This document shows, piece after piece, positions 9,207-17,811 of a stretch of DNA of 64,000 nucleotides (position 1 is the stretch's first letter; the number at the start of each line of letters is the position of its first letter). Made by a program: the position numbers and the translations under genes. The notes below the pieces were generated by a model. The model searched no databases and was not told the origin of the DNA. It saw nothing but the letters and a program-made list of their open reading frames with translations. The stretch comes from JABDJX01 sp039942715 (GTDB lineage: Bacteria; Pseudomonadota; Alphaproteobacteria; Rhodobacterales; Rhodobacteraceae). The DNA lies in NCBI GenBank assembly GCA_039942715.1, contig JBDVBY010000013.1, positions 1-64,000 of the forward strand, given 5' to 3'.

Positions 9207-10112
9207 ATGTTTGTTGTCGCGGCTCTTTACAAATTCACTCCATTTCCGGACACAGAGGCGCTGAAAGGCCCACTGGCCAAGATTGCGTGCGAGAATAAAG
9301 TGAAAGGCACGTTACTGTTGGCACCTGAAGGGATCAACGGCACGATTGCAGGTTCGCGTGCAGGAATTGATGCGGTTTTGGCGCATATCAAAAGTTTGCC
9401 GGGCTGTGACTTGCTTGAAGTGAAGGAAAGTACGGCCAGTGCGATGCCGTTTCCGCGGATGAAAGTGCGTCTAAAGCGTGAGATTGTAACAATGGGTCAA
9501 CCTGATGTGGATCCGACGGCCTCTGTTGGGACGTACGTTGAGGCGGAGGCCTGGAATGATCTGATTGCGTCTGAAGATATTGTGGTGATTGATACACGCA
9601 ACGATTACGAGGTTGAAATCGGTACCTTTGAAGGCGCAATTGATCCGGATACCAAGTCTTTTGGCGAGTTTCCTGGGTGGTGGCGTGCGAATAAAGACCG
9701 CTTTGAAGGCAAGAAAATTGCGATGTTCTGTACCGGGGGCATTCGGTGCGAGAAATCGACGAATTTTTTGATTGGCGAAGGTGTTGAAGATGTCTTTCAT
9801 CTGAAAGGCGGTATCCTGAAGTATCTGGAAGAGGTCCCAGCCAAGGAAAGCCGGTGGGAAGGCGAGTGTTTTGTCTTTGATGGGCGTGTGTCTGTTGGGC
9901 ATGGGCTTGAAGAAGGCACATACGATCTTTGCCATGCCTGTCGACGCCCGATAAGCGATGAAGATAAAGAGCACGCTGTCTATGAGCCGGGCGTTTGTTG
10001 CCCGCGCTGCGTTGATGAATACGACGAAGATGACAGGGCGCGTTTTCGCGAGCGTCAGAAACAAATCAAGCTGGCTAAGGCGCGCGGCAAAGTTCACGTC
10101 GGAACGCCCTAA
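9207..10112 (+). CDS. trhO: tRNA uridine-34 hydroxylase (rhodanese family)
   Basis: 301 residues matching the TrhO/YceA family, which makes 5-hydroxyuridine at the wobble position of certain tRNAs, the first step to 5-methoxy- or 5-carboxymethoxyuridine. Order: an N-terminal ferredoxin-like domain with LAPEGINGT (~40), a rhodanese domain with VIDTRNDYE (~128) and the active-site loop CTGGIRCEK (~178), then a short cysteine-rich tail (CHACRRPI ... CCPRCVDEY) that looks like a metal-binding knuckle. It diverges from pncA across ~105 bases and precedes the DUF4178 cassette by 65 bases on the same strand, so read-through into that cassette is possible. Confidence 0.93.
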   Translation: MFVVAALYKFTPFPDTEALKGPLAKIACENKVKGTLLLAPEGINGTIAGSRAGIDAVLAHIKSLPGCDLLEVKESTASAMPFPRMKVRLKREIVTMGQPDVDPTASVGTYVEAEAWNDLIASEDIVVIDTRNDYEVEIGTFEGAIDPDTKSFGEFPGWWRANKDRFEGKKIAMFCTGGIRCEKSTNFLIGEGVEDVFHLKGGILKYLEEVPAKESRWEGECFVFDGRVSVGHGLEEGTYDLCHACRRPISDEDKEHAVYEPGVCCPRCVDEYDEDDRARFRERQKQIKLAKARGKVHVGTP

Positions 10113-10177
10113 GAACGGTTGCCCTTTGGCGCGCATCGCGGCATCTTGGCAGGACGAGCAGTCAGGCCAAACCACCC

Positions 10178-10783
10178 ATGGACTCAGACTTTCAATGCGG
10201 AAATTGCGGAGCGTCGTTGCCACGACGTCTTAAGCAAGCGCGCCTAATTGGATGCACGCATTGCGGCTCGACTTCTGTTTTGCGCGATGAAGCATTTGAA
10301 CTGGCCGGAGCCGGCGGCGTTGTTCAAGACATTCCGTCTCTTATTCAGCTTGAACGTGAAGTTAAGGTTGAGAAGAAAATCCTGCTGCCTGTTGGGCATG
10401 CGCAGTTCAGTTATGGGCGGGGGCTTTGGGATGAATACTGGTGTCTGGATGGTGATGGCGAGGGATGGTGGCTAAGTTCTGATGAAGGGGATTATGCGCT
10501 TGAGCGTCCGGTTCCCAAAAGAAACTGGCCACGTAGTTTTCGTCCTGCCTTTGGATCGCATTGCCAGATCAACGGTATTGAATACAAAGTGACCGAATCC
10601 GAGAACGCGACCTGCACTGCAGTGCGCGGTGAGTTCCCTGAAGAGCTGGATATCGGCGAGACGCATCTCTATTTCGATCTATCGGGTCGGAACAATGAAA
10701 TCGCGACTTATGAAAAGTGGGATGGTGGCGAAGGCTGGAGCGCTGGGCGCTGGATTGATCCCTGGAATGTGACGAGTTCATGA
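10178..10783 (+). CDS. DUF4178 protein with N-terminal zinc ribbon
   Basis: 201 residues, first gene of a five-gene cassette ending at 13979. Residues ~6-35 carry two CxxC knuckles (CGNC and CTHC), a zinc-ribbon pattern. The remainder matches DUF4178 in its aromatic- and acidic-rich beta pattern (WDEYWCLDGDGEGWW, then YEKWDGGEGWSAGRWIDP). There is no membrane segment or signal peptide, so it should be cytoplasmic. Function is unknown. In other bacteria DUF4178 genes accompany DUF350 proteins and membrane spermidine-synthase homologues, as here. The stop overlaps the next start by 4 bases (ATGA), implying translational coupling. Confidence 0.8.
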   Translation: MDSDFQCGNCGASLPRRLKQARLIGCTHCGSTSVLRDEAFELAGAGGVVQDIPSLIQLEREVKVEKKILLPVGHAQFSYGRGLWDEYWCLDGDGEGWWLSSDEGDYALERPVPKRNWPRSFRPAFGSHCQINGIEYKVTESENATCTAVRGEFPEELDIGETHLYFDLSGRNNEIATYEKWDGGEGWSAGRWIDPWNVTSS

Positions 10784-12063
10784 ACGCAGCTGAAGCAAAG
10801 CAGTTCAATTGCACGGAATGCGGTGCTGGTTTGGACGTTTTGGGCGGTGGCCGGGTGCGCGTGCATGGCTGTTCGTATTGCGGAGCGCAGCTTGACGTTC
10901 AAGACGACTATCGCGTGATTGCGCAGTATCGCGACATGGTGCGACCTAAGACACCATATGATCTTGGCATGAAGGGTATGCTTTGGGGAGCAGAGTTTAC
11001 GGTGATTGGCACCATTGCATGGTTGGAACAGCACCAAGCGCAAACATGGGAATGGGTGGACCATCAAATTTACTCGCCCACGCATGGGTATGCTTGGCTG
11101 ACCGTGGATAACGGGTTTATTACGTTTACGCGCAAGTCGCGCAGCGTGACGTCGCCTGCGAATGTGAGCGAAGCGACAATTGAGAATTCCGAACACCGCC
11201 CGAGCGTGCGTTTGGGGGGAGAAACGTTTACTTACTATGGCTCTGGCCGGGCGCGCCCAACGTTTATCGAAGGTGAGTTCAATTACGTGCCGACCATGCT
11301 TGATCGGTCTCGGTATGTATCGCTTTTGGGTAAAACGCAGATGTTGGCCATTCGCGAAAACAGCAGTTTGGAACGCGAATACGAGCTCTCGGATCTTCCC
11401 GACCAAGCCGAGGCATTACTGGGATTTGGCGTTGTGCCTGAGAGGCTCCCTTATCCGGTTGGTGTCCATCCACTTCAGATTTTGGACCGCTCGCCGTTTC
11501 AGCTGTTTGCACGCAACCTTTTCTTGGCTGCGGCTGTCATCGCAGTCCTCGGCATGTTTTTTACGTGGATCGCGGGCGAGCGTGTGGCCGCCAGCCAGCG
11601 CACAAGCGTCAAAGACGGGATATCGCTGCCGTTTACTGTCACGCAGGCGAACCGCCTGACCGAGATCACAGTTTGGGCTGATGCCCGCAATAGTTGGGCT
11701 TGGTTTGATGCGGAGCTGACGGATCAGAATGGCGAGACTGTCGCAGCCTACAATGATGGCGTTGCCTATTATCAAGGGCGCGAGGGCGGAGAAAGTTGGA
11801 GCGAAGGCTCGCAGCGGGTCAAAACCAAACTTGCGCTGCCGCCTGGAGAGTATCAGATCGACGTTGCTCTTTCGGACGCCGAGGTAGATTGGCGTAATGG
11901 AAACGTAGCGCGCGAGATGCAGGTTTCGGTCAAACAGGGTTTGATGAATCCGCTTTGGATGATCTTGTCCGCGATCCTGTTTGCCATCCTTGGGGGCGCG
12001 TTTCTTGTCACCCGATTCTTTCACAATAGCCGCCGCTGGGCGGGCAGTGATTGGAGCGATTGA
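10780..12063 (+). CDS. DUF4178 protein with zinc ribbon and two membrane segments
   Basis: 427 residues. An N-terminal zinc ribbon (CTECG ... CSYCG, ~10-40) is followed by a DUF4178 domain with the WEWVDHQIYSPTHGYAWL pattern. A first hydrophobic helix lies at ~245-265 (LFLAAAVIAVLGMFFTWIAG), then a beta-rich domain of ~120 residues that probably faces the periplasm, and a second helix near the C-terminus (MNPLWMILSAILFAILGGAF). It looks like a membrane-anchored paralogue of the preceding soluble protein, with an added extracytoplasmic domain between the helices. It is coupled to both neighbours by ATGA and TGATG overlaps. Function unknown; topology is inferred from hydrophobicity only. Confidence 0.78.
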   Translation: MNAAEAKQFNCTECGAGLDVLGGGRVRVHGCSYCGAQLDVQDDYRVIAQYRDMVRPKTPYDLGMKGMLWGAEFTVIGTIAWLEQHQAQTWEWVDHQIYSPTHGYAWLTVDNGFITFTRKSRSVTSPANVSEATIENSEHRPSVRLGGETFTYYGSGRARPTFIEGEFNYVPTMLDRSRYVSLLGKTQMLAIRENSSLEREYELSDLPDQAEALLGFGVVPERLPYPVGVHPLQILDRSPFQLFARNLFLAAAVIAVLGMFFTWIAGERVAASQRTSVKDGISLPFTVTQANRLTEITVWADARNSWAWFDAELTDQNGETVAAYNDGVAYYQGREGGESWSEGSQRVKTKLALPPGEYQIDVALSDAEVDWRNGNVAREMQVSVKQGLMNPLWMILSAILFAILGGAFLVTRFFHNSRRWAGSDWSD

Positions 12064-12221
12064 TGGTAGCGCGCATCGTTCTTGTGGTTTTTGTACTTGG
12101 CATTCTTGGGGCTGCCTTTGCGATGTCGATGAATGGCGTCTGGGGCGAAAGCAGTTCAGTTCAATCAACGCGTGCGGGTTCACCCGGCGGCGGCTATCGC
12201 GTGGGCGGTGGCGTCAAATAA
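12063..12221 (+). CDS. 52-residue membrane peptide of the DUF4178 cassette
   Basis: A short gene read directly from the bases: ATG 12063 overlaps the preceding stop (TGATG) and TAA is at 12219-12221. Residues ~3-22 form one hydrophobic helix (ARIVLVVFVLGILGAAFA) and the tail is rich in glycine and serine (SPGGGYRVGGGVK). A strong AGGAGAG ribosome site for the next gene begins on its stop codon. Evidence that it is real: it fills the gap between two coupled genes exactly, with starts and stops in the same overlapping style. I know no family for it. It could be a small subunit or regulator of the membrane components around it. Confidence 0.65.
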   Translation: MVARIVLVVFVLGILGAAFAMSMNGVWGESSSVQSTRAGSPGGGYRVGGGVK

Positions 12222-12231
12222 GGAGAGAAAT

Positions 12232-12453
12232 ATGTTAGAAGGCATCATATTGTCTGAAGTTCTGGCGACGATGTTTTACACGATCTTTGGCCTCGTGCTG
12301 TTGGGGATTAGCTGGAAAATCATCGAATGGTGCAGTCCGTTTTCGCTGCGTAAAGAGATCGAAGATGATCAGAACCTTGCCATAGCGGTGCTGATTGGCA
12401 GCCTGTTCATTTCCATCGCAATCCTGATTTCCTCCGTGATCATCAGCGGATGA
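12232..12453 (+). CDS. DUF350-family small membrane protein
   Basis: 73 residues with two hydrophobic helices (~12-30, TIFGLVLLGISWKIIEW, and ~50-72, IAVLIGSLFISIAILISS) separated by a short charged loop containing KEIEDDQNLA. The DQN-x-A-I-A turn before the second helix is characteristic of DUF350 proteins, normally built of two-helix repeats; this is a single-unit version. AGGAGAG lies 4 bases before ATG 12232. The last codons overlap the start of the aminopropyltransferase homologue (ATGA). DUF350 proteins recur beside DUF4178 and spermidine-synthase-like genes; no biochemical activity is established. Confidence 0.75.
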   Translation: MLEGIILSEVLATMFYTIFGLVLLGISWKIIEWCSPFSLRKEIEDDQNLAIAVLIGSLFISIAILISSVIISG

Positions 12454-13979
12454 CATCGCGCGACGGCCAAGCGATTTGGCTGCTAGCGGCGACTTTCACC
12501 GTTGCCGTGGCTGGCCTTGTTTACGAACTGATCGCGGGTGCCGTTTCAAGTTACTTGCTGGGCGATAGTGTCACCCAGTTTTCGCTGGTCATTGGTATTT
12601 TTATGACGTCGATGGGCCTTGGTGCCTGGGCGTCGCGGTATGTTGATAAGCCGGAAGTGGGGTTCACCCTTAGCCAAGTTTTGCTTGGCGTCGTAGGTGG
12701 ATTTTCTGCGCCGATCCTGTTCCTAAGCTATGGATATTTAGACGGGCTGACTTTGATCTTGTTCGCCTTGGTCATTGCCATTGGGGCCTTGTCCGGGCTG
12801 GAAATCCCTTTAATCACCCGAATCCTGCAAGAACGAAAGGCGATGGAGCACACTCTGTCTTCGGTGCTTACAGCGGACTATGCGGGTGCTTTGGTTGCGG
12901 CGGTTTTGTTTCCATTGTTGATCGTTCCACAATTAGGGCTGATGGCGGCCAGCCTGACTTTTGGATTGCTGAACCTTGTGGTCGCAGGCGTATCGGTCTG
13001 GATGTTTCGCGACAAGGTTGGCTGGGCTTTGCGCGGCGCTTGGGTGTTTGGATTGGCGGCGTGTTTGGGGGCGCTGATCTGGTCGGACAAGTTGGTGTCG
13101 CTGGCGGATGCGGCGTTTTTTGAAGACGATGTGATCCTGTCGGAAGAAACACCTTATCAGCGCATTGTCGTAACGCGATGGAACGATCGATTTCGTCTTT
13201 TTCTAAATGGATCGATCCAGTTTGATACGTTGGACGAGCACCGCTACCACGAAGCGCTGGTCCATCCAGTGATGAGTCGTTTGCCGCGCCGCGCCGATGT
13301 GCTGATCTTGGGTGGAGGAGATGGGATGGCGGTGCGCGAAGTGTTGCGCTGGGACGGTGTTGAGAGCGTGACACTGGTTGATCTGGACCCGCGTGTGACC
13401 GAGCTTTTTCGCGATACCCCTACACTTGCTGCTCTAAACGGGCGCGCGTTGGCTGATCCCCGCGTTACAATCCGCAACGAGGATGCGTGGAACTTCATTC
13501 GCGACAGCCGCGGGGTTTATGATCTCATTGTGCTTGATCTGCCCGATCCGCGTGACTTCGCAGTCTCAAAACTCTATTCGCGTGAATTCTATGCTCCGTT
13601 GATGCAACGTGTCGCCGCGCGTGGTGCGATTGTGACCCAAGCTGGATCGCCACTGTTCGCGCGACAGGCTTTCTGGTCGGTGACACGCACCATTGGCGAG
13701 ACGTCCAATCCGTTTGCGCCAAGCGAACCTTTGCAAGTTACACCTTACCACACCTATGTGCCGAGCTTTGGTGATTGGGGGTTTGTGGTGGCCAGTGCGT
13801 ATCCACTGGCAACACCTGCGCCTTTGCCGAATGGCTTGCGGTATTACAGCGAAAGCTTGTGGCCGGCGATGATGACGTTTGCTGAGGATACCGGTCCAAT
13901 TGAGGTTGAGGCGAACTCAATTATTTCGCACCCTCTGGTCAGTTATTACGAGGACGGCTGGCGGCGCTGGATGAACTAA
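12450..13979 (+). CDS. membrane-embedded spermidine-synthase-like protein
   Basis: 509 residues. The N-terminal ~210 residues contain about seven hydrophobic segments starting with VAGLVYELIAGAVSSYLLG, a motif typical of the long, membrane-integrated members of the polyamine aminopropyltransferase family. Residues ~230-430 are the methyltransferase-like catalytic domain: ILGGGDGMAVREVL (decarboxylated-SAM binding), VDLDPRV, and LDLPDPRDF with the catalytic aspartate. The usual substrate, decarboxylated SAM, needs an AdoMet decarboxylase, which often accompanies such cassettes but is absent here. Last gene of the cassette; its stop overlaps by 4 bases the convergent VOC gene. The acceptor amine is unknown. 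Confidence 0.85.
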   Translation: MTSRDGQAIWLLAATFTVAVAGLVYELIAGAVSSYLLGDSVTQFSLVIGIFMTSMGLGAWASRYVDKPEVGFTLSQVLLGVVGGFSAPILFLSYGYLDGLTLILFALVIAIGALSGLEIPLITRILQERKAMEHTLSSVLTADYAGALVAAVLFPLLIVPQLGLMAASLTFGLLNLVVAGVSVWMFRDKVGWALRGAWVFGLAACLGALIWSDKLVSLADAAFFEDDVILSEETPYQRIVVTRWNDRFRLFLNGSIQFDTLDEHRYHEALVHPVMSRLPRRADVLILGGGDGMAVREVLRWDGVESVTLVDLDPRVTELFRDTPTLAALNGRALADPRVTIRNEDAWNFIRDSRGVYDLIVLDLPDPRDFAVSKLYSREFYAPLMQRVAARGAIVTQAGSPLFARQAFWSVTRTIGETSNPFAPSEPLQVTPYHTYVPSFGDWGFVVASAYPLATPAPLPNGLRYYSESLWPAMMTFAEDTGPIEVEANSIISHPLVSYYEDGWRRWMN

Positions 13980-14425
13980 GCTGCTGTTCCGTCGGGATAT
14001 TCTGCGGGGCCCTTGACCTCTAATAGATTGCCAAACGGATCGCGGAAGTAGAACGAATGACCCACTCCGCGCGCACCGCCGTGGGTGGCTTCGCGCTCAA
14101 TCTCAACACCATGGTTCGCCAAATGCCTGCGCATATCGGCGGGCGAAAAAGGGCTGGTGGCAATGCACAGATGATCGACGTTTTTTCCGCCACTGACTTT
14201 TGGAATGGCTTTGGTAGCACCGGGGTGCGTGGTGTCCCACAGCACGATGAGTGCGGAGCCAACCCAGAGCTGCTCCATGCCTAAATCGGGGTAAGAATAT
14301 CCGGGGACACAGCCCATGACATCGCCATAAAATGCCAGCGCGCGGCCCATATCATCGACCAAATAGACGACGTGATCGATGCCAACGAGGCTGAAAGGCG
14401 GTTTAGAAGTCAAGGTTCTCGACAC
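13976..14425 (-). CDS. VOC-family glyoxalase/dioxygenase-like protein
   Basis: 149 residues. Two beta-alpha-beta-beta-beta modules of the vicinal-oxygen-chelate fold are visible: GIDHVVYLVDDMGRALAFYGDVMG at the start (His as first metal ligand), DHLCIAT in the middle and the terminal FRDPFGNLLEVKGP with the final glutamate ligand. Members include glyoxalase I and ring-cleavage dioxygenases; the substrate cannot be told. The frame starts at GTG 14425, inside the gyrB 3' end (23-base overlap); a TTG at 14413 is possible. It is downstream of gyrB on the same strand and so probably co-transcribed with it. Confidence 0.8.
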   Translation of the reverse strand: MSRTLTSKPPFSLVGIDHVVYLVDDMGRALAFYGDVMGCVPGYSYPDLGMEQLWVGSALIVLWDTTHPGATKAIPKVSGGKNVDHLCIATSPFSPADMRRHLANHGVEIEREATHGGARGVGHSFYFRDPFGNLLEVKGPAEYPDGTAA

Positions 14426-16820
14426 TTAGCGCATTTTGCTGGATGAACTCGCGCCGTGGTTCCACGACATCGCCCATGAGCTTTGTAAAGATGTCGTCGG
14501 CCTCGGCCAGATCGGCGACTTTTACCTGCAAGAACGTGCGCGCTTCGGGATCAAGTGTGGTTTCCCATAGCTGATCGGGGTTCATCTCGCCCAATCCTTT
14601 ATAGCGCTGAAGGCTGAGACCCTTTTCGCCCTCATCGAGGATGGCTTTGAGCAAGTCCATAGGACCGTGCACAGGAATTTCGCGATCACGCCGCACGAGG
14701 CTTGCACGCTGTCCGTATGCTTCTTGTAGTGCGTCGGTCAGGGTGCCGAGGCGATTAGCTTCGGGCGAGCGCAAGATCGGGCCATCAAGGGTGCGCACTT
14801 CTTCCACGCCACGCAGTGAGCGAGCAAGGCGAATACCTTGGTCTTGTGTGATGCGACCTTGCCAACCGCGCTCGTATTCAAGCGCGACAAGGTCAAGACG
14901 TTTCGCAATGGCTTCAGCGGCGCCTTGAAGATCGCTGTCGATCTTACCTTTTTGGAAGGCACCAGCAATCGCGGCCTGTTCCAGAATGTTAATTGGGTAA
15001 AGCGTTGGAAAGGCTTGCAAAACGCGGCGTGTTTGCCGTGCCTCTTCGACCACACGAAGCAAGTCTTGGCCAACGATCTCTTCGCCGCTTGCCAGCTTTA
15101 GCGTGGCACCGTCAATGCCCATTTCGATCAGGTAATCATCGAGCGCGGGCTGGTCTTTGAGGTAAACCTCTGACTTGCCGCGTGCGACTTTGAACAACGG
15201 AGGTTGGGCAATGTAGAGATAGCCGCCTTCGATAATCTCGGGCATCTGGCGGAAGAAGAACGTCAGAAGCAGCGTGCGGATATGCGCGCCGTCTACGTCT
15301 GCGTCGGTCATGATAACGATCTTGTGGTAGCGCAGTTTTGAGATGTCGAATTCGTCCCGACCAATACCTGTGCCAAGCGCTGTGATCAGCGTGCCGATCT
15401 CTTGGCTTGAGAGCATCCGATCAAACCGCGCACGCTCGACGTTCAGGATCTTACCACGCAGCGGCAACACAGCCTGGTTCAGACGGGCACGACCCTGTTT
15501 GGCAGAGCCACCAGCGCTGTCACCCTCCACCAGGAACAACTCTCGAAATTCGGGGCGCTTTTCCTGACAATCGGCCAACTTGCCAGGAAGAGAGGCGACG
15601 TCGAGCGTCGATTTCTTGCGCGTAAGATCACGGGCCTTGCGCGCGGCTTCACGAGCGACGGCGGCTTCGATGATCTTAGTGATGATGATTTTGGCGTGGG
15701 CTGGGTTTTCTTCAAACCACTCGGCCAGCTTTTCGTTCATAAGGCTTTCGACAGCAGGGCGAACTTCGGAGCTGACAAGCTTGTCTTTCGTCTGAGAGCT
15801 GAACTTCGGATCAGGTACTTTGACCGATAAAACGCAGGTAAGCCCCTCACGCGCATCGTCACCCGTGAACGTTACCTTTTCCTTGCGCGCGATACCTGTG
15901 GCGTTGGCATAGTGGTTGATCGAGCGTGTGAGTGCGCCACGGAAACCAGCGAGGTGCGTTCCGCCGTCGCGTTGAGGGATGTTGTTGGTAAACGGCAGGA
16001 CCGTTTCGTGATAGCTGTCGTTCCACCACATCGCGACTTCGACGTTGATGCCGTCTTTGTCGCCAGTGATGAAAATAGGCTCGTCAATCATCGGCTGTTT
16101 GTTGCGGTCGAGGTATTTCACAAACTCGCGCACACCACCGTCGAAGAAGAACTCGGTTTCTTCATTTGGTGTAGGGCGTTCGTCTTTGACCAAGATGCGT
16201 ACGCCAGAGTTCAGGAACGCCAATTCGCGCAGGCGGTTTTCCAGCGTTTTGAAGACAAAATCGCGGTTCGAGAACGTATCGGTAGAGGCCATAAACCGTA
16301 CTTCGGTGCCTTTGCGACCGTTCGCATCGCCGACGACCTCAAGGTGTTTAACTGTCTCGCCATGTTCAAAACGGGCGATGTGCTCTTTCCCGTTGCGCCA
16401 GATACGCAATTCCAGCCAATCCGAAAGCGCGTTCACAACTGAGACACCCACGCCGTGCAGGCCGCCGGAGACCTTATAGGAGTTTTGGTCGAACTTACCG
16501 CCTGCGTGCAGCTGGGTCATGATAACTTCGGCCGCTGAAACGCCTTCTTCTTCGTGGATATCGACCGGAATACCGCGTCCATTGTCGCTGACCGATACCG
16601 AGCTGTCGGCATGCACAGTGACGGTCACAAGGTCCGCATGACCCGCCAAAGCCTCGTCGATGCCGTTGTCGACAACTTCGTACACCATGTGATGCAGGCC
16701 AGAGCCATCATCAGTGTCACCGATATACATACCGGGACGCTTGCGAACAGCCTCTAACCCTTTGAGAACTTTGATCGAATCGGCGCCATACTCTTCTGGC
16801 GCTTCGGTGGCGTCTGCCAT
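14403..16820 (-). CDS. gyrB: DNA gyrase subunit B
   Basis: 805 residues, the usual length. ATPase subunit of the type II topoisomerase that introduces negative supercoils; works as A2B2 with GyrA, which is not in this window. Visible: the start VLKGLEAVRKRPGMYIGD, ATP-binding VDNGIDEA and GLHGVGVSVVNALS, the Toprim motifs LVEGDSAGGSAKQGR and MTDADVDGAHIRTLL, and the C-terminal QRYKGLGEMNPDQLW. AGGA lies ~9 bases before the ATG. It belongs to the replication-gene neighbourhood here but is separated from recF by LysE, nucleotidyltransferase, VOC and a divergent exported-protein gene. Confidence 0.98.
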   Translation of the reverse strand: MADATEAPEEYGADSIKVLKGLEAVRKRPGMYIGDTDDGSGLHHMVYEVVDNGIDEALAGHADLVTVTVHADSSVSVSDNGRGIPVDIHEEEGVSAAEVIMTQLHAGGKFDQNSYKVSGGLHGVGVSVVNALSDWLELRIWRNGKEHIARFEHGETVKHLEVVGDANGRKGTEVRFMASTDTFSNRDFVFKTLENRLRELAFLNSGVRILVKDERPTPNEETEFFFDGGVREFVKYLDRNKQPMIDEPIFITGDKDGINVEVAMWWNDSYHETVLPFTNNIPQRDGGTHLAGFRGALTRSINHYANATGIARKEKVTFTGDDAREGLTCVLSVKVPDPKFSSQTKDKLVSSEVRPAVESLMNEKLAEWFEENPAHAKIIITKIIEAAVAREAARKARDLTRKKSTLDVASLPGKLADCQEKRPEFRELFLVEGDSAGGSAKQGRARLNQAVLPLRGKILNVERARFDRMLSSQEIGTLITALGTGIGRDEFDISKLRYHKIVIMTDADVDGAHIRTLLLTFFFRQMPEIIEGGYLYIAQPPLFKVARGKSEVYLKDQPALDDYLIEMGIDGATLKLASGEEIVGQDLLRVVEEARQTRRVLQAFPTLYPINILEQAAIAGAFQKGKIDSDLQGAAEAIAKRLDLVALEYERGWQGRITQDQGIRLARSLRGVEEVRTLDGPILRSPEANRLGTLTDALQEAYGQRASLVRRDREIPVHGPMDLLKAILDEGEKGLSLQRYKGLGEMNPDQLWETTLDPEARTFLQVKVADLAEADDIFTKLMGDVVEPRREFIQQNALSVENLDF

Positions 16821-17278
16821 GCGGTTTTTCCTGCAGTTATTTGAGCAATTTATAGTGGTTTTTCAGGGGAATGTCACGCGTTTGGCACAATATTTAGTGG
16901 GTTTGCGCTGCTCGGTCTCTGGGTGCGATATTTGGGATCAGATCGCGTGATTTGACGATTATGTGAGGGCGCGAAACAGGAGCATTTCATTATCCGACAT
17001 TGCGCTTCAAATGTGTCGGTTGTGACAGCGGATCACCAGTTTAGAGGTGCATTGGCAAGAATCCACCTGTCTCCTTTTTCCGGATTGTCGGGTGTTATTT
17101 TCTCAAATTTTCAGGGGCTTGTGGCGGTGCTGTACGCTTGCGTTGCGCGCTATGTTTAGAATTCAAGTGGCAAGTTATTGCTGTCAACGCCAAGCGCTTG
17201 CTGTGAGCGAAGGTGCTCCCTAATACCTTTGTGAGCACGCCGCACATTTGCGGCGCTTATTTATTGAAGGAGGCATCG
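16821..17278. other. 458-base intergenic region between divergent gyrB and an exported-protein gene
   Basis: No convincing gene. It must hold the gyrB promoter (leftward) and that of the exported protein (rightward). It is more AT-rich than its flanks near 16840-16900 and 17080-17130. The only clear structure is the hairpin at 17238-17255 listed separately. I see no DnaA-box cluster or tRNA. Confidence 0.5.
17238..17255 (+). promoter_or_regulatory. hairpin in the leader of the 17279 gene
   Basis: A perfect 7-base-pair stem (CGCCGCA / TGCGGCG) with the 4-base loop CATT sits 11 bases before the AAGGAGG ribosome site of the gene starting at 17279. It has no following T-run, so it is not a standard terminator. 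It could shape access to the ribosome site or protect the 5' end of the transcript. Confidence 0.4.
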
Positions 17279-17764
17279 ATGAAAAATCTCATGCTACTTA
17301 CGACAACCGCCGCCATTTCCTTGGCAAGTTTTGCATCGGCCCAAGAGGTTTCGATCAGCGATATCGACGTTACTGTCGAGCTGAAGGATGTCGAGAACGC
17401 CAACGCTTTGGATTATTGGCCGACGATCGAGGCTGACATGGAAAAGGTCATGAACGAACGTGTAAGTTCGGTCTATGCGCCGGACGGGGTCGATATCGAT
17501 GTGTCTGTCACCGAGGTTAGCCTAAGCGGATCAAAGCTTTTGGAAAACGGCGGCGAGTTTAACACGCTTCACGGTTGGATTTACGTACGCGACGAAAACA
17601 ATGGCAACTTGATGGACACCTACAACATCAAGCTGCGTGCCGAGACGGGCAGCGTTGGTTGGCAAGATGGGGCTGTGAAATTACCCGAGATGCAGGCGTT
17701 TTACGATGCCTTGCTTGAGGCCTTCGCCGACAAAACGATGGCGCGCGTGCAAGAAGCTAACTGA
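17279..17764 (+). CDS. exported protein of unknown function
   Basis: 161 residues. The start at ATG 17279 is supported by a perfect AAGGAGG 5 bases upstream and by the signal peptide that follows it: KN, a hydrophobic core (LMLLTTTAAISLASF) and a likely cleavage at ASA-Q (~20). The mature protein is acidic, with no cysteines and no lipobox, and appears to mix strands and helices (SISDIDVTVELKDVENANALDYW at the start has alternating hydrophobic residues). I recognise no family. It is transcribed away from gyrB and ends at a shared bidirectional terminator, so it is monocistronic. Predicted periplasmic. Confidence 0.7.
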   Translation: MKNLMLLTTTAAISLASFASAQEVSISDIDVTVELKDVENANALDYWPTIEADMEKVMNERVSSVYAPDGVDIDVSVTEVSLSGSKLLENGGEFNTLHGWIYVRDENNGNLMDTYNIKLRAETGSVGWQDGAVKLPEMQAFYDALLEAFADKTMARVQEAN

Positions 17765-17775
17765 ACCAAAACGCA

Positions 17776-17807
17776 AAGGGGCCTTGCATAGTTAAGCATG
17801 GCCCCTT
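17776..17807. terminator. bidirectional hairpin between convergent genes
   Basis: AAGGGGCC and GGCCCCTT form an 8-base-pair stem with a 16-base loop that holds a further TGC/GCA pairing. It lies between the stop of the exported-protein gene (17764) and the stop of the LysE gene (17812), with TTGTTG on the right. It is placed to end both transcripts. Confidence 0.6.
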
Positions 17808-17811
17808 GTTG

